From Kocuria sp. p3-SID1428 (GTDB lineage: Bacteria > Actinomycetota > Actinomycetes > Actinomycetales > Micrococcaceae): a stretch of DNA of 17,741 nt. Positions 1 through 6,892 of the stretch are shown one piece after another; within the stretch, counting starts at the first letter, position 1; every line of letters begins with the position of its first letter. Where the stretch lies: the NCBI RefSeq assembly GCF_025149945.1, contig NZ_JALXVH010000049.1, positions 1 through 17,741 on the forward strand, written 5' to 3'. Below the pieces are notes generated by a model. That model was not told the origin of the DNA, ran no database searches, and saw nothing but the letters and a program-made list of their open reading frames with translations. Both the position numbers and the translations under genes were made by a program.

Positions 1-280
1 CATCAAATGGAAATCGACGACTCACAGAACGTCCGGACCGAATGAAGGGGGCGGCTCAGAAGCACATGATCAAGAAGCGCCCTGAGAGGCGCGTCCACCA
101 TCCTCCGCGGACCTGAGCCCGCACCACCGGAGGCATTCCGGGGGCTCCCGGGACTCTGCAGGCGTCGGTCCCCACGGCTTTACATATGGCGGACTAGCGG
201 CGAATTGTGCTGCGGCGAAGGGGCTTCATGCCTAGGGCCGTGGGGTTCCCGGGGTGGAGAGGTTCTTATCGAGGTAGTCG

Positions 281-1084
281 GAGGCGAGGTGGGCGATCGG
301 CCAGCTCCGGGCCGAGGGAGCAACGATCCAGGGCCTGGCCCGGCAGCTCGGCACCACCTGGAACACGCTCTGGTCCCAGGTCCAGCCCGTCCTGGCCCAG
401 GCCGCAGGCGATCCCTCCAGATTCGAGGACATGCAGGTCCTGGGCATCGACGAGCACATCTGACACCACCTCGACCCGCGCAGACGAGGCCCGAGGAGCT
501 CACCGGCATGGTCGATCTGACCCGTGGTCCCCACCCCACCGCCAGGCTCCTCGACCGCGTCCCCGGGTAGATCCGGCAGCGCCTACCGCGACTGGCTGGA
601 CGAGCGCGGCGAGGCGTCCGGCCACCGGGTCGAGATCGCAACGCTGGACCCGTTCCAGGGCTGCAAGAACGCGATCGATGACCAGCTCGAAGACGCGACC
701 TGCGTGCTGGACGCCTTCCACATCGTCAAGCTCGCCGGCGCTGAGGTCGAGGTCGCCTACCAGTGCTCCCAAGACGTCCGCGAAGTGTTCCACCAGCCCA
801 CCCTTCCCCGGGGTCGGCGCCTCGCCGAGCAGCTGATCGAGAAGGTGCCGTCCTGCCTTATCTCGGAGATCGCCAGGCTCGGGAAGACCCTCCGACGCTG
901 GCGGACAGCGTTACTGGCCTACTTAGATACCGACGGGGCGAGCAACGGCGGGACCGAGGCCATCAACGGAATCATCGAGCTCGGCCGCCGTATCGCCGGC
1001 GGGTTCCGGAACTTCGAGCACTACCGCCTCCGCATGCTCCTCATCACCGGCGGCCTCGACGCCTCACCCCACACGCAACTCTGA
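281..1084 (+). pseudogene. Broken ISL3-family transposase
   Basis: Reading across three frames gives a recognisable ISL3 (DDE) transposase. It starts near 281 with an RWAIGQLRAEG segment and continues through a helix-turn-helix-like RQLGTTWNTLW and a GIDEHI motif. A TGA at 461-463 replaces the Trp expected after GIDEHI. A frameshift near 493 precedes the EELTGMVDLTR segment, and a second near 567 precedes RSGSAYRDWLDER. The last frame carries TLDPFQGCKNAI, DAFHIVKL, LGKTLRRWR, SNGGTEAING and the C-terminal RLRMLLITGGLD, ending with TGA at 1082-1084. Between DAFHIVKLAG and EVEVAYQCSQDVR the usual middle segment is missing, about 50-60 residues from memory of the family. The N-terminal zinc-ribbon part and the left end of the element are also absent. 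It is a dead insertion-sequence remnant. Positions 1-280 upstream contain nothing I recognise. Confidence 0.85.
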
Positions 1085-1972
1085 AGAGCCAGTCAACCAG
1101 CCTAAGGCTGCTGTCCAGAATGTGTTTTGGAAGCGTTGGTGGAAAAGCCCGAAGTGCCCGATCTCGTCTACATCGAGGTTCCGAGGGTGCAGATAGATCT
1201 CCTCGCATTCGGCTTGAGGGAGATAGTTCAGCGTTCTTCGCACCGCTGCTGGTGTGGCATATGGGTCGTCAGTTGGATTCACCGCCAATACCGGGAGCGT
1301 CAGCTGAGCGCTTCGGCGCAGTATCGCCTCTCCCTCGGGGCCGATCGTCTTCGAGTAGTCCGATGCTCCGCGCGCCCAGTCGAGGGCGACGCCTTGTGGC
1401 AGATTTTCCAGCCATCCGAGCTTCTTTCCCGGGAAGTAGCCCAGTGCTCGAGCAATCACCGGCATACAGACGTGCCACTTGATAAATAGGCTGAGCCTGT
1501 GCTTCTTGTCGTAATCTGGCCAGTGTGCGTGCTGGGCGCCCACCATCAGCAGCCGGTCGATCTCAGACGCGTGCTCCGCGAGGATTGCCGCGTAGCCCCC
1601 GAAGCTGTGACCGACGGCGCTTAGCCGTGCCTGCGCTCCGTGGCGTTTACGTATCCAGAGAATGCAGGCTTCAAGGTCACGCGTACCCCAGTAGTGCCAT
1701 CGAATCTTCGCGTTCCGGTACTCCTTGAGAGTGTTCGGTGCCGAGCGGTCGATACCTCGATAGTCGGGCACCAGGGTAGTGACTCCGTTCTCAGCCAGGT
1801 AACTTGCGAATCGCCAGTAGTATCGGCCCCGCACACCGGTCGCCGGGGCGATGATTACAACATGCTCGATGCCACAGGCCGGTGCTGTGGCGGAGAAATA
1901 CCGAGCCTGGATCTTCTCGCCGTCGGCGCAGGCAATCGCGACGTCCTCGTACTCGTATTCGGATTCGATCAC
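1064..1972 (-). CDS. Alpha/beta hydrolase with IS-derived C-terminus
   Basis: The 302-residue protein is a cytoplasmic alpha/beta-hydrolase-fold enzyme, resembling the predicted hydrolases of the COG4757 type; its substrate is unknown. The nucleophile elbow GHSFG is at residues 121-125 (Ser123). A likely acid lies in NPTDDPYATP (Asp235/236) and the catalytic His is in IGHFGLF (His273). There is no signal peptide. The GTG start at 1972 is chosen because AAAGGAG lies seven bases upstream; an ATG in another frame just before it leads nowhere useful. Residues 295-302 (GSSELRVG) and the stop codon are encoded by the terminal repeat of the adjacent ISL3 remnant, so a short native C-terminus was probably lost. 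The triad is intact. Codon use is less GC-rich at third positions than in the core genes to the right, which suggests transfer. Confidence 0.75.
   Translation of the reverse strand: MIESEYEYEDVAIACADGEKIQARYFSATAPACGIEHVVIIAPATGVRGRYYWRFASYLAENGVTTLVPDYRGIDRSAPNTLKEYRNAKIRWHYWGTRDLEACILWIRKRHGAQARLSAVGHSFGGYAAILAEHASEIDRLLMVGAQHAHWPDYDKKHRLSLFIKWHVCMPVIARALGYFPGKKLGWLENLPQGVALDWARGASDYSKTIGPEGEAILRRSAQLTLPVLAVNPTDDPYATPAAVRRTLNYLPQAECEEIYLHPRNLDVDEIGHFGLFHQRFQNTFWTAALGWLTGSSELRVG
1067..1090. repeat. Right terminal inverted repeat of the ISL3 remnant
   Basis: Read on the minus strand this end begins GGCTCTTC, a start I recall from many actinobacterial ISL3 elements, and continues with a GT-rich stretch to 1067. 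It lies just beyond the transposase stop codon, where the IS end is expected. No matching left copy is visible in 1-280, so the outer boundary at 1090/1091 is inferred from the family motif and from the point where the hydrolase frame changes character. Confidence 0.6.
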
Positions 1973-2096
1973 GCGACATCTCCTTTCGATTCCGAGTGCC
2001 TCTCGTTCTCACACGATCTGCCCTCAGCTACTCTCGTGAGCCGACGCTCTCTGGCCGATAGGGTTCTTCCTGCACACCGTGGGCGAGCACGAGTTT

Positions 2097-2357
2097 CTAG
2101 GTGAGCAGGACGGGCAGCCACGCCCAGAGATCAGGGGCCGGGGTGAATAATGCTGCGATGCCCGCGAGTGCGCAGAACGCCGAGGCGACCGGTCGCTGGA
2201 GATGCAACGCTGAACGTCGGACAGCGATGGTACCCGCGAGGGTGAAGAGATACCAGAGCGCGCCCCACCACCAGAGTGTCGGAGCGAACACCAGGGCAAT
2301 GAGTATGGGATGCAAGTGCAGCGCCGTGAAGAGGACCGGTCGCCGCACGAGTTTCAT
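2097..2357 (-). CDS. Small membrane protein, possibly a truncated C-terminal part
   Basis: I do not recognise the family. The 86-residue frame is strongly hydrophobic, with about three likely membrane helices: FTALHLHPILIALVFAP, a Trp-rich LWWWGALWYLFTLAG, and ASAFCALAGIAALF. A short RRSALHLQRP loop lies between the last two. The ATG at 2357 has no convincing Shine-Dalgarno site, and the frame stays open upstream towards the recombinase remnant, so this may be the tail of a larger membrane protein cut when the island pieces were joined near 2390. It ends 124 bases before the hydrolase start on the same strand and could share its transcript. The residue composition looks protein-like rather than like an antisense shadow. 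Confidence 0.4.
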   Translation of the reverse strand: MKLVRRPVLFTALHLHPILIALVFAPTLWWWGALWYLFTLAGTIAVRRSALHLQRPVASAFCALAGIAALFTPAPDLWAWLPVLLT

Positions 2358-2388
2358 CCCGAAGGATTCCGGTCTCTCTCCGTGCGAA

Positions 2389-2940
2389 CCGAAGTGGTCA
2401 AGTTTTGCGGAGTGTATCGCCCCGGAAACAATCGAGGCGGTCTCGGGGATGATTCATGCCAAGTTCGACGAGATGAGGGCCGAAGGAGCCGCCGAGCTCG
2501 CCGACCTTGCGTCCCGGAGAACCCAGCTCGAAGGCGAGCAGCAGAAGCCGCTCCAGGCCCACTACGCCGGGGCGATCCCGTTCGACCTCCTCAAGAGGGA
2601 GCAGGACCGGATCACCGCGTCATTGGAGACCATCGAGCACCGGATCACCGCGCACCACGGCAACTACGCCGCTGCTCGAGAGAACCTCGACGACTCCCTG
2701 AAGCTGTTGTCCAACGCCGCCGACATCTACGAGCACGCCGACGACGCGAACCGGCGGCTCATCAATCAGGTGCTGTTCGAGGCGCTCTACATCGACGAGG
2801 ACAACGACGTGCGCGTCGGCTACCTGAACCCGTACGACGGGCTGAGCTGGACCGCCGAAGCGAAGAAAATGGGCCAGGTGAGAACCGCGACCAAGGGCGG
2901 ACCCTTGGTCGCAAGTTCACACCTGACCCGTTTGGGGTGA
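2389..2940 (+). pseudogene. C-terminal remnant of a large serine recombinase
   Basis: From about 2389 the plus frame encodes the C-terminal coiled-coil part of a large serine recombinase/phage-type integrase. It has a charged heptad-like stretch (RRTQLEGEQQKPLQAHYAGA), then IPFDLLKREQDRI, and near the end NQVLFEALYIDEDNDV. All are family hallmarks placed after the recombinase and zinc-ribbon domains. The catalytic Ser domain and DNA-binding core are missing, and no in-frame start belongs to this part, since the open frame upstream of 2389 is unrelated. The stop at 2938-2940 overlaps the 3' end of tRNA-His. This suggests a relic of an integrative element inserted beside the tRNA. It cannot be catalytic. 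Confidence 0.8.
2887..2912 (-). terminator. Hairpin downstream of tRNA-His
   Basis: This is a perfect 11-bp inverted repeat (GCGACCAAGGG / CCCTTGGTCGC) around a four-base loop, CGGA. On the minus strand it begins about 20 bases after the encoded CCA end of tRNA-His, where a factor-independent terminator is expected, although no clear T-run follows. It also lies within the recombinase remnant's last codons. Confidence 0.55.
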
Positions 2941-3008
2941 GCGACGGGGGTTGAACCCGCGACCTCCTGGACCACAACCAGGCGCTCTGCCGACTGAGCT
3001 ACGCCCAC
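2936..3008 (-). tRNA. tRNA-His (GTG anticodon)
   Basis: The reverse strand folds as a 73-base cloverleaf. The acceptor stem GTGGGCG pairs with CGCTCAC, with one G-T pair. The anticodon stem CCTGG/CCAGG encloses the loop TTGTGGT, giving anticodon GTG. The T arm carries GGTTCAACC. An extra G at 3009 provides the G-1 typical of tRNA-His, the discriminator is C, and CCA is encoded at 2935-2933. It lies between orn and the island, and its 3' end meets the recombinase remnant. Confidence 0.96.
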
Positions 3009-3076
3009 CATGCTGCTCGTGACGGCCGGGCCGTCTCCGCGGGGGAGACGTTGTCAGCCGCTGAGCAACGCGGACT

Positions 3077-3082
3077 ACTGTA
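3077..3082 (-). promoter_or_regulatory. Likely -10 box for tRNA-His
   Basis: The minus strand reads TACAGT here, fitting the actinobacterial TANNNT -10 pattern, and the same hexamer sits before orn. Transcription would start near 3070, about 60 bases before the mature tRNA. I see no good -35 element. The surrounding 3012-3161 gap holds no gene. Confidence 0.4.
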
Positions 3083-3161
3083 ACCCATTCCGCGCCCCGG
3101 CGCGCGCACGATGTCGATCCCGTCACGTGCAGACCCGCAGGGGCGGAGGCGGCATGGGGGA

Positions 3162-3812
3162 TTAGTCCTCCGGCTCGTCCTGGGCGCGGCGCTGCTCGGC
3201 CAGGCGCCGGGCCGCCACCACCCGGGAGGCGGCTTCCTTGGCCTGCTCGGAGGAGGGGCCGGGGTCGTCCACGAACACGGCCTCGCGGTAGTAGCGCAGC
3301 TCGTCGATCGAGTCCTTGATATCGCCCAGGGCGCGGTGGTTGCCGGTCTTGTCCGGGGACTGGAAGTAGGCTCTGGGGAACCAGCGCCTGGACAGCTCCT
3401 TGATCGTGGAGACGTCGATGATCCGGTAGTGCAGGTGCTCCACGACCTCCGGCATGTCCCGGACCAGGAACGTGCGGTCGGTGCCCACGGAGTTGCCGGC
3501 CAGCGGTGCCTTTCCCGGCTCCGGAACCCATGTCCTGATGTAGTCGAGGACCTGCTGCTGGGCCTCCTCGATCGAGGTCCCCGACGGCAGCTTTTCCAGC
3601 AGGCCGGACTCGACGTGCATGTTCCGCACGAAGTCGCCCATCTGCTCGAGCGCGCCCTCCGGCGGCCGGATGACGACGTCCACGCCGTCGCCGAGCACGT
3701 TGAGCTGATCATCGGTGACGAGCACCGCGACCTCGATGAGGGCGTCGTCCGTCAGGGACAGACCCGTCATCTCGCAGTCGATCCACACCATTCGTTCATT
3801 AGAAAGAGCCAC
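3162..3812 (-). CDS. orn: Oligoribonuclease
   Basis: Orn is a cytoplasmic DEDDh-type 3'-5' exoribonuclease that degrades two- to five-nucleotide RNAs and pGpG to mononucleotides. With a GTG start at 3812 the protein has 216 residues. The DEDDh residues are visible: WIDCEMTG (Asp12, Glu14), NSVGTDRTFL (Asp112) and NHRALGDIKDS (His159, Asp164). The body is colinear with Orn throughout, followed by an acidic and Ala/Arg-rich tail of about 40 residues beyond the compact E. coli enzyme (about 180 residues). A GTG three codons earlier (3821) is in frame, but a TACAGT -10 box overlaps it. The GTG at 3812 lies exactly seven bases after that box, which favours a leaderless mRNA starting at 3812. tRNA-His lies downstream on the same strand, an arrangement I recall as common in Micrococcales. 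Confidence 0.95.
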   Translation of the reverse strand: MALSNERMVWIDCEMTGLSLTDDALIEVAVLVTDDQLNVLGDGVDVVIRPPEGALEQMGDFVRNMHVESGLLEKLPSGTSIEEAQQQVLDYIRTWVPEPGKAPLAGNSVGTDRTFLVRDMPEVVEHLHYRIIDVSTIKELSRRWFPRAYFQSPDKTGNHRALGDIKDSIDELRYYREAVFVDDPGPSSEQAKEAASRVVAARRLAEQRRAQDEPED

Positions 3813-3819
3813 GTCGGTC

Positions 3820-3825
3820 ACTGTA
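3820..3825 (-). promoter_or_regulatory. Likely -10 box for orn (leaderless)
   Basis: The minus strand reads TACAGT followed by seven bases and then GTG GCT CTT, the proposed orn start. This is the spacing seen for leaderless actinobacterial transcripts. The box overlaps the alternative GTG at 3821, so a transcript from this promoter could not use that codon. Confidence 0.45.
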
Positions 3826-3885
3826 GCCGCGGCGGCGGACAGCCCTGCATATCCGTCGCGGGGAGTCTCCGCCGCGGCGCCCCGG

Positions 3886-3891
3886 TAGGAT
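3886..3891 (+). promoter_or_regulatory. Likely -10 box for the mannosyltransferase gene
   Basis: TAGGAT is a strong actinobacterial -10 hexamer. Start of transcription would fall near 3898, giving a leader of about 70 bases to the GTG at 3969. It is divergent from the orn promoter 60 bases away. No clear -35 element is seen. Confidence 0.4.
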
Positions 3892-3968
3892 GACGGCCAC
3901 TGCGGGCGGCCCTCGCAGCACGACCGTGCCGCCCGACCGACCGTCAGCAGACCGCCGTGAGGGGATCC

Positions 3969-5531
3969 GTGTCAGAGACGACCACCGAGCAGCCTCCCGA
4001 GCCGGCGGCCGCCGGCTCGACGACCCCGCCGCGCTCGGCGCGCACAGAGCGGTCTATCCTGCGCTCCGTCGTCTTCGGGACTCTCGGATCCGTGCTGCTG
4101 ATGATCGGCTCCTACGGGGTCGGCTGGCTGGCAGGGGTCTCCGAGCTGCGGCGCAGCCCCCTGGTGATCGAGCTGCGCTTCACCACACCGGGCGCGATCC
4201 TGTCGATCATCCTGGTGGCGATCGGATCCATGATGCTGGTGCGCGAGTGGTTCCGCCTGGGCCAGAAGCTGCAGGGGTGGGGACCGGGCTCTCGCAGGTG
4301 GGTCACCGCCGCGACCATCGCATGGTCGGTGCCCATGGTCTTCTCCGTGCCGATCTTCAGCCGAGACGTCTACTCGTACATCGGCCAGGGCCGTGTGGCG
4401 GCTGCCGGGCTGAGCCCCTACGAGGCCGGCGTCTCCACGATCGAGAACTTCTTCCAGCTCGGTGCGGATCAGCTGTGGAGCGAGTCCCCGCCGCCGTACG
4501 GGCCGCTGTTCATCATGATGGAGCGGGCGATCGTCGGGATCACCGGCGCGGAGCCGGACTCGTCGGTGTTCCTGTTCCGCATCCTGTGCGTGCTGTCCGT
4601 GATGCTGCTGGCCTGGACCGTTCCCCGGCTGGCGCAGCGCCACGGGATCGATCCCACGCGCGCCCTGTGGCTGTCGACGGCCAACCCGCTGCTGCTGGTG
4701 AACTTCATCCTGGCGGTGCACAACGACGCCATCATGACGGCGCTGGCGCTGCTCGGCGTGTTGGTCGCTGCCACGTGGCGCGACTGGCGCGGGGGACTGG
4801 CAGGCACGGCGCTGGTGGTCCTGTCCATCGGCATCAAGCCGATCACCGTGGTGCTACTGCCGTTCATCGGGCTGCTGTGGGCAGGGCGAGGGGCTTCGTG
4901 GCCGCGGAAGTTCCTGATCTGGTTCCTGACGCTGGCCTGGGCGATCGCCGTGATGGCTGCGCTGGGCTGGATGTCCGGCTTCGGCTGGGGCTGGATCGAG
5001 GGCCTGTCGACCACCGGCACCTCGTTCATCTGGTACGCCCCGATCGGCCTGCTGGGCGTGGTGGTCGGTGGGATCGCGGGGCTGTTCGGCGGCGATGCCG
5101 GGGCCGCCAGGGGCTTCGTGCACTCCGCCGGTCAGGCGCTGGCGGTGCCGATCATCCTGTGGCTGATGTTCACGGGCCGAGACGAGCGCGTGGTGCGGCG
5201 CATGACGCTGGCCTTCGCGGCGATCGTCGTGTTCTCGCCCATGATCCAGGCCTGGTACGTGGTGTGGCTGATCCCGTTCTTCGCGGTGACCGGTATCCGC
5301 CCGGACTGGCAGACCGACGTCCTGCTCTTCCTGACCGTGTTCTTCATGATCTACGCGATCTCGGACCAGCTCGACGTCTTCCCGTACCTCGACATCGACC
5401 TGGGATCCGGCCGCACCATCGCCGCGGTGATCGGCGTGGCGTACGGGGCGTACCTCTGGTTCCTGGACCCCTCCACCCGACGCAGCCGGCGGACGCGGAG
5501 CATCGACCCGAATCAGCCCGTGGTGATCTGA
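3969..5531 (+). CDS. mptB: MptB-like polyprenyl-phosphomannose alpha-1,6-mannosyltransferase
   Basis: This 520-residue integral membrane protein belongs to the GT-C superfamily and resembles MptB/MptA, enzymes that add alpha-1,6-mannose from polyprenyl-phosphate-mannose to the lipomannan backbone at the outer face of the plasma membrane. A polar, Pro/Thr-rich N-terminus of about 30 residues is followed by about a dozen hydrophobic helices. The extracytoplasmic loop after the third carries FSRDVYSYIGQGRV, with the GT-C catalytic Asp at residue 133. ESPPPYGPLFIMMERA, TANPLLLVNFILAVHNDA and SIGIKPITVVLLP are further conserved-looking stretches. The GTG at 3969 is preferred because AGGGG ends four bases upstream; the in-frame GTG at 3957 has no such site. 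Micrococcales make lipomannan, so the role fits. MptA versus MptB cannot be decided by eye. Confidence 0.8.
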   Translation: MSETTTEQPPEPAAAGSTTPPRSARTERSILRSVVFGTLGSVLLMIGSYGVGWLAGVSELRRSPLVIELRFTTPGAILSIILVAIGSMMLVREWFRLGQKLQGWGPGSRRWVTAATIAWSVPMVFSVPIFSRDVYSYIGQGRVAAAGLSPYEAGVSTIENFFQLGADQLWSESPPPYGPLFIMMERAIVGITGAEPDSSVFLFRILCVLSVMLLAWTVPRLAQRHGIDPTRALWLSTANPLLLVNFILAVHNDAIMTALALLGVLVAATWRDWRGGLAGTALVVLSIGIKPITVVLLPFIGLLWAGRGASWPRKFLIWFLTLAWAIAVMAALGWMSGFGWGWIEGLSTTGTSFIWYAPIGLLGVVVGGIAGLFGGDAGAARGFVHSAGQALAVPIILWLMFTGRDERVVRRMTLAFAAIVVFSPMIQAWYVVWLIPFFAVTGIRPDWQTDVLLFLTVFFMIYAISDQLDVFPYLDIDLGSGRTIAAVIGVAYGAYLWFLDPSTRRSRRTRSIDPNQPVVI

Positions 5532-5690
5532 GGGCTCAGGCACCGTTCTGCGCGTCCCAGGGATCGATGACGGGGACGCCTAGGGGCATGGAGTCCCTGA
5601 CAGTGCGCGAGACGATCCATGTGCGAACGGCAGGGTCCCCGCGCCTGAACGTCCGCCGTGAGCGCGTGAGCCTACGGCAGCTCCGGTTGG

Positions 5691-5736
5691 TGACGGATAT
5701 GCACGCCATCAGCGCGGATGGCGTGCATATCTGTCA
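5691..5736. repeat. Long imperfect palindrome, possible dispersed repeat
   Basis: Arms TGACGGATATGCACGCCAT (5691-5709) and ATGGCGTGCATATCTGTCA (5718-5736) match at 18 of 19 positions around an eight-base loop (CAGCGCGG). It lies in the 289-base gap between the mannosyltransferase gene and tRNA-Arg, about 160 bases after the former's stop. No T-run follows on either strand, so a simple terminator is doubtful. A transcript-end hairpin, a regulator-binding palindrome or a REP-like mobile repeat are all possible. Confidence 0.7.
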
Positions 5737-5772
5737 CGAACCGCCTGCTCGCCGACTCGCCGCGAGAAGAGG

Positions 5773-5812
5773 CTGAGCCGCGACATCGTCTGTCAACGAT
5801 GTCGCGACTCAG
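5773..5812 (-). terminator. Hairpin downstream of tRNA-Arg
   Basis: Arms CTGAGCCGCGACATCG (5773-5788) and CGATGTCGCGACTCAG (5797-5812) pair at 15 of 16 positions around an eight-base loop. On the minus strand the hairpin begins eight bases after the 3' end of tRNA-Arg, the expected place for its terminator. There is no strong T-tract, as is common for actinobacterial terminators. It could also act on plus-strand transcripts. Confidence 0.6.
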
Positions 5813-5820
5813 GACCGAAG

Positions 5821-5893
5821 TGCCCCGGGAGGGATTCGAACCCCCGACCAAGAGATTAGAAGGCTCCTGCTCTATCCCCTGAGCTACCGAGGC
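5821..5893 (-). tRNA. tRNA-Arg (TCT anticodon)
   Basis: The reverse strand forms a 73-base cloverleaf. The acceptor stem GCCTCGG pairs with CCGGGGC, with one T-G pair. D-arm GCTC/GAGC, anticodon loop CTTCTAA (anticodon TCT) and T-arm GGTTCGAATCC are all present. The discriminator base is A and no CCA is encoded. The pair closing the anticodon loop is C31/T39, a mismatch. This tRNA reads AGA/AGG, rare codons in such a high-GC genome. Confidence 0.95.
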
Positions 5894-5904
5894 GGGCGCG
5901 GAAC

Positions 5905-5910
5905 AGCTTA
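5905..5910 (-). promoter_or_regulatory. Possible -10 box for tRNA-Arg
   Basis: The minus strand reads TAAGCT, a TANNNT match, placing transcription start about five bases before the mature tRNA 5' end. GAACAGCT occurs twice here (5901-5908 and 5913-5920). No convincing -35 is seen. The remaining gap to the ssb start holds no gene that I can see. Confidence 0.3.
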
Positions 5911-6120
5911 TCGAACAGCTCGCGCCGACCGTGCACCCTGACTCCACAGGGGATTGATCGCACAGCGCACCTGGTGTCGTCCCCAGTTGCACCGGCGCCG
6001 CCGCCGGGGGCGGGGCATGGCGGTCCAGTCTGAGCGGACTCCGGGGCGCTGCCCGCACGAGCAGGCTCCGGCGACCATCCGCCGAGCGGCTCGTCTCGGC
6101 CCTCACCATCAGGAGTTGCC

Positions 6121-6720
6121 ATGTTCGACACCCTCACGGTCCGCGGCTTCGCCGCCACCAAGCCCGATCTCCGCAATCTTCCCGACGGCACTCCGGTGGC
6201 GTCGTTCCGCCTGGCCTCGACCCCGCGGCGCTTCGACACCGAGTCGAACTCCTGGGTCGATGTGGGCCCCACCAACTGGTACACCGTGACCTGCTTCCGC
6301 CGGCTGGCGGCGAATGCGGCGTCGTCGCTGAAGGTCGGCGACGCTGTGCTCGTGATGGGCCGGCTGCGCCTTCGGCCCTGGACCACCAAGGAGGGTCAGG
6401 AGCGGCTGACCGTCGAGATCGAGGCGACGGCCCTGGGCCCGGACCTGGCGCTGGGCACTGCCACCTACAAGCGCTCCGGCGCCGGTTCCGACAGCCCGCG
6501 CGGCGAGGGCTCGGACGCCTCGCAGCACAGCGACGACTGGGGCGACGGGTCCCGCTCGGTCGACCCCATGACCGGCGAGATCCTCGACGACGGGAACGAC
6601 GAGCACGACGGCCGCGACGGCTCCGGCTCCGATGCCGGGGGCAGCTCCGAGGACGCGCATTCGTGGGAGGGCGATCCGCAGGAGCTGCTGGCCGGTGCCG
6701 GGCAGGGATCCTCCTCCTGA
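6121..6720 (+). CDS. ssb: Single-stranded DNA-binding protein, second type
   Basis: The 199-residue protein has an N-terminal OB-fold of the bacterial SSB family (about residues 1-115): FDTLTVRGF, GTPVASFRLASTPRR, the ssDNA-binding strand region NWYTVTCFRRLAANA, then KVGDAVLVMGRLRLRPW and ERLTVEIEATALG. It should bind ssDNA as an oligomer during replication or repair. The remaining 85 residues are an acidic, Gly/Ser/Asp-rich disordered tail that ends AGQGSSS. It lacks the DDDIPF-type acidic tip through which canonical SSBs recruit partner proteins, so it is probably an accessory paralogue; the main ssb of Actinobacteria usually sits beside rpsF, rpsR and rplI. AGGAG at 6111-6115, five bases before the ATG, fixes the start. 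ettA follows on the same strand after 185 bases. Confidence 0.88.
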   Translation: MFDTLTVRGFAATKPDLRNLPDGTPVASFRLASTPRRFDTESNSWVDVGPTNWYTVTCFRRLAANAASSLKVGDAVLVMGRLRLRPWTTKEGQERLTVEIEATALGPDLALGTATYKRSGAGSDSPRGEGSDASQHSDDWGDGSRSVDPMTGEILDDGNDEHDGRDGSGSDAGGSSEDAHSWEGDPQELLAGAGQGSSS

Positions 6721-6765
6721 GTCGGTGTGCGGACAGCAGGTCCGTGCCGGGTCTGCAGGGCGCTC

Positions 6766-6811
6766 GCGGCGCCTCCCGCTTGGGTGCTCTCAGGGGCAGG
6801 GGAGGCGCCGC
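6766..6811 (+). terminator. Hairpin between ssb and ettA
   Basis: Twelve-base perfect arms GCGGCGCCTCCC (6766-6777) and GGGAGGCGCCGC (6800-6811) enclose a 22-base loop, starting 46 bases after the ssb stop. It may end ssb transcription. There is no T-tract and the loop is long, so this is only moderately supported. Confidence 0.4.
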
Positions 6812-6892
6812 CGGGGTGCGGAGCCCGGCCGAGGGGACTGGGCCCTGGGCAGATGCTCAGGCGGTTTGGCTCCGGCTGTCGTCCCCGACGGG

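Noticed and set aside
42..116. Short plus frame from ATG 42
   Set aside because: Only 24 codons, with no ribosome site and no recognisable sequence.
2933..2943. Recombinase stop region as an intact attachment core
   Set aside because: No second copy of the tRNA 3' segment is visible in the window, so an att pair cannot be claimed.
3890..5776. 628-codon plus frame overlapping the mannosyltransferase gene
   Set aside because: Its Arg/Gly/Asp-rich product lacks membrane helices and is an offset shadow of the MptB-like frame.
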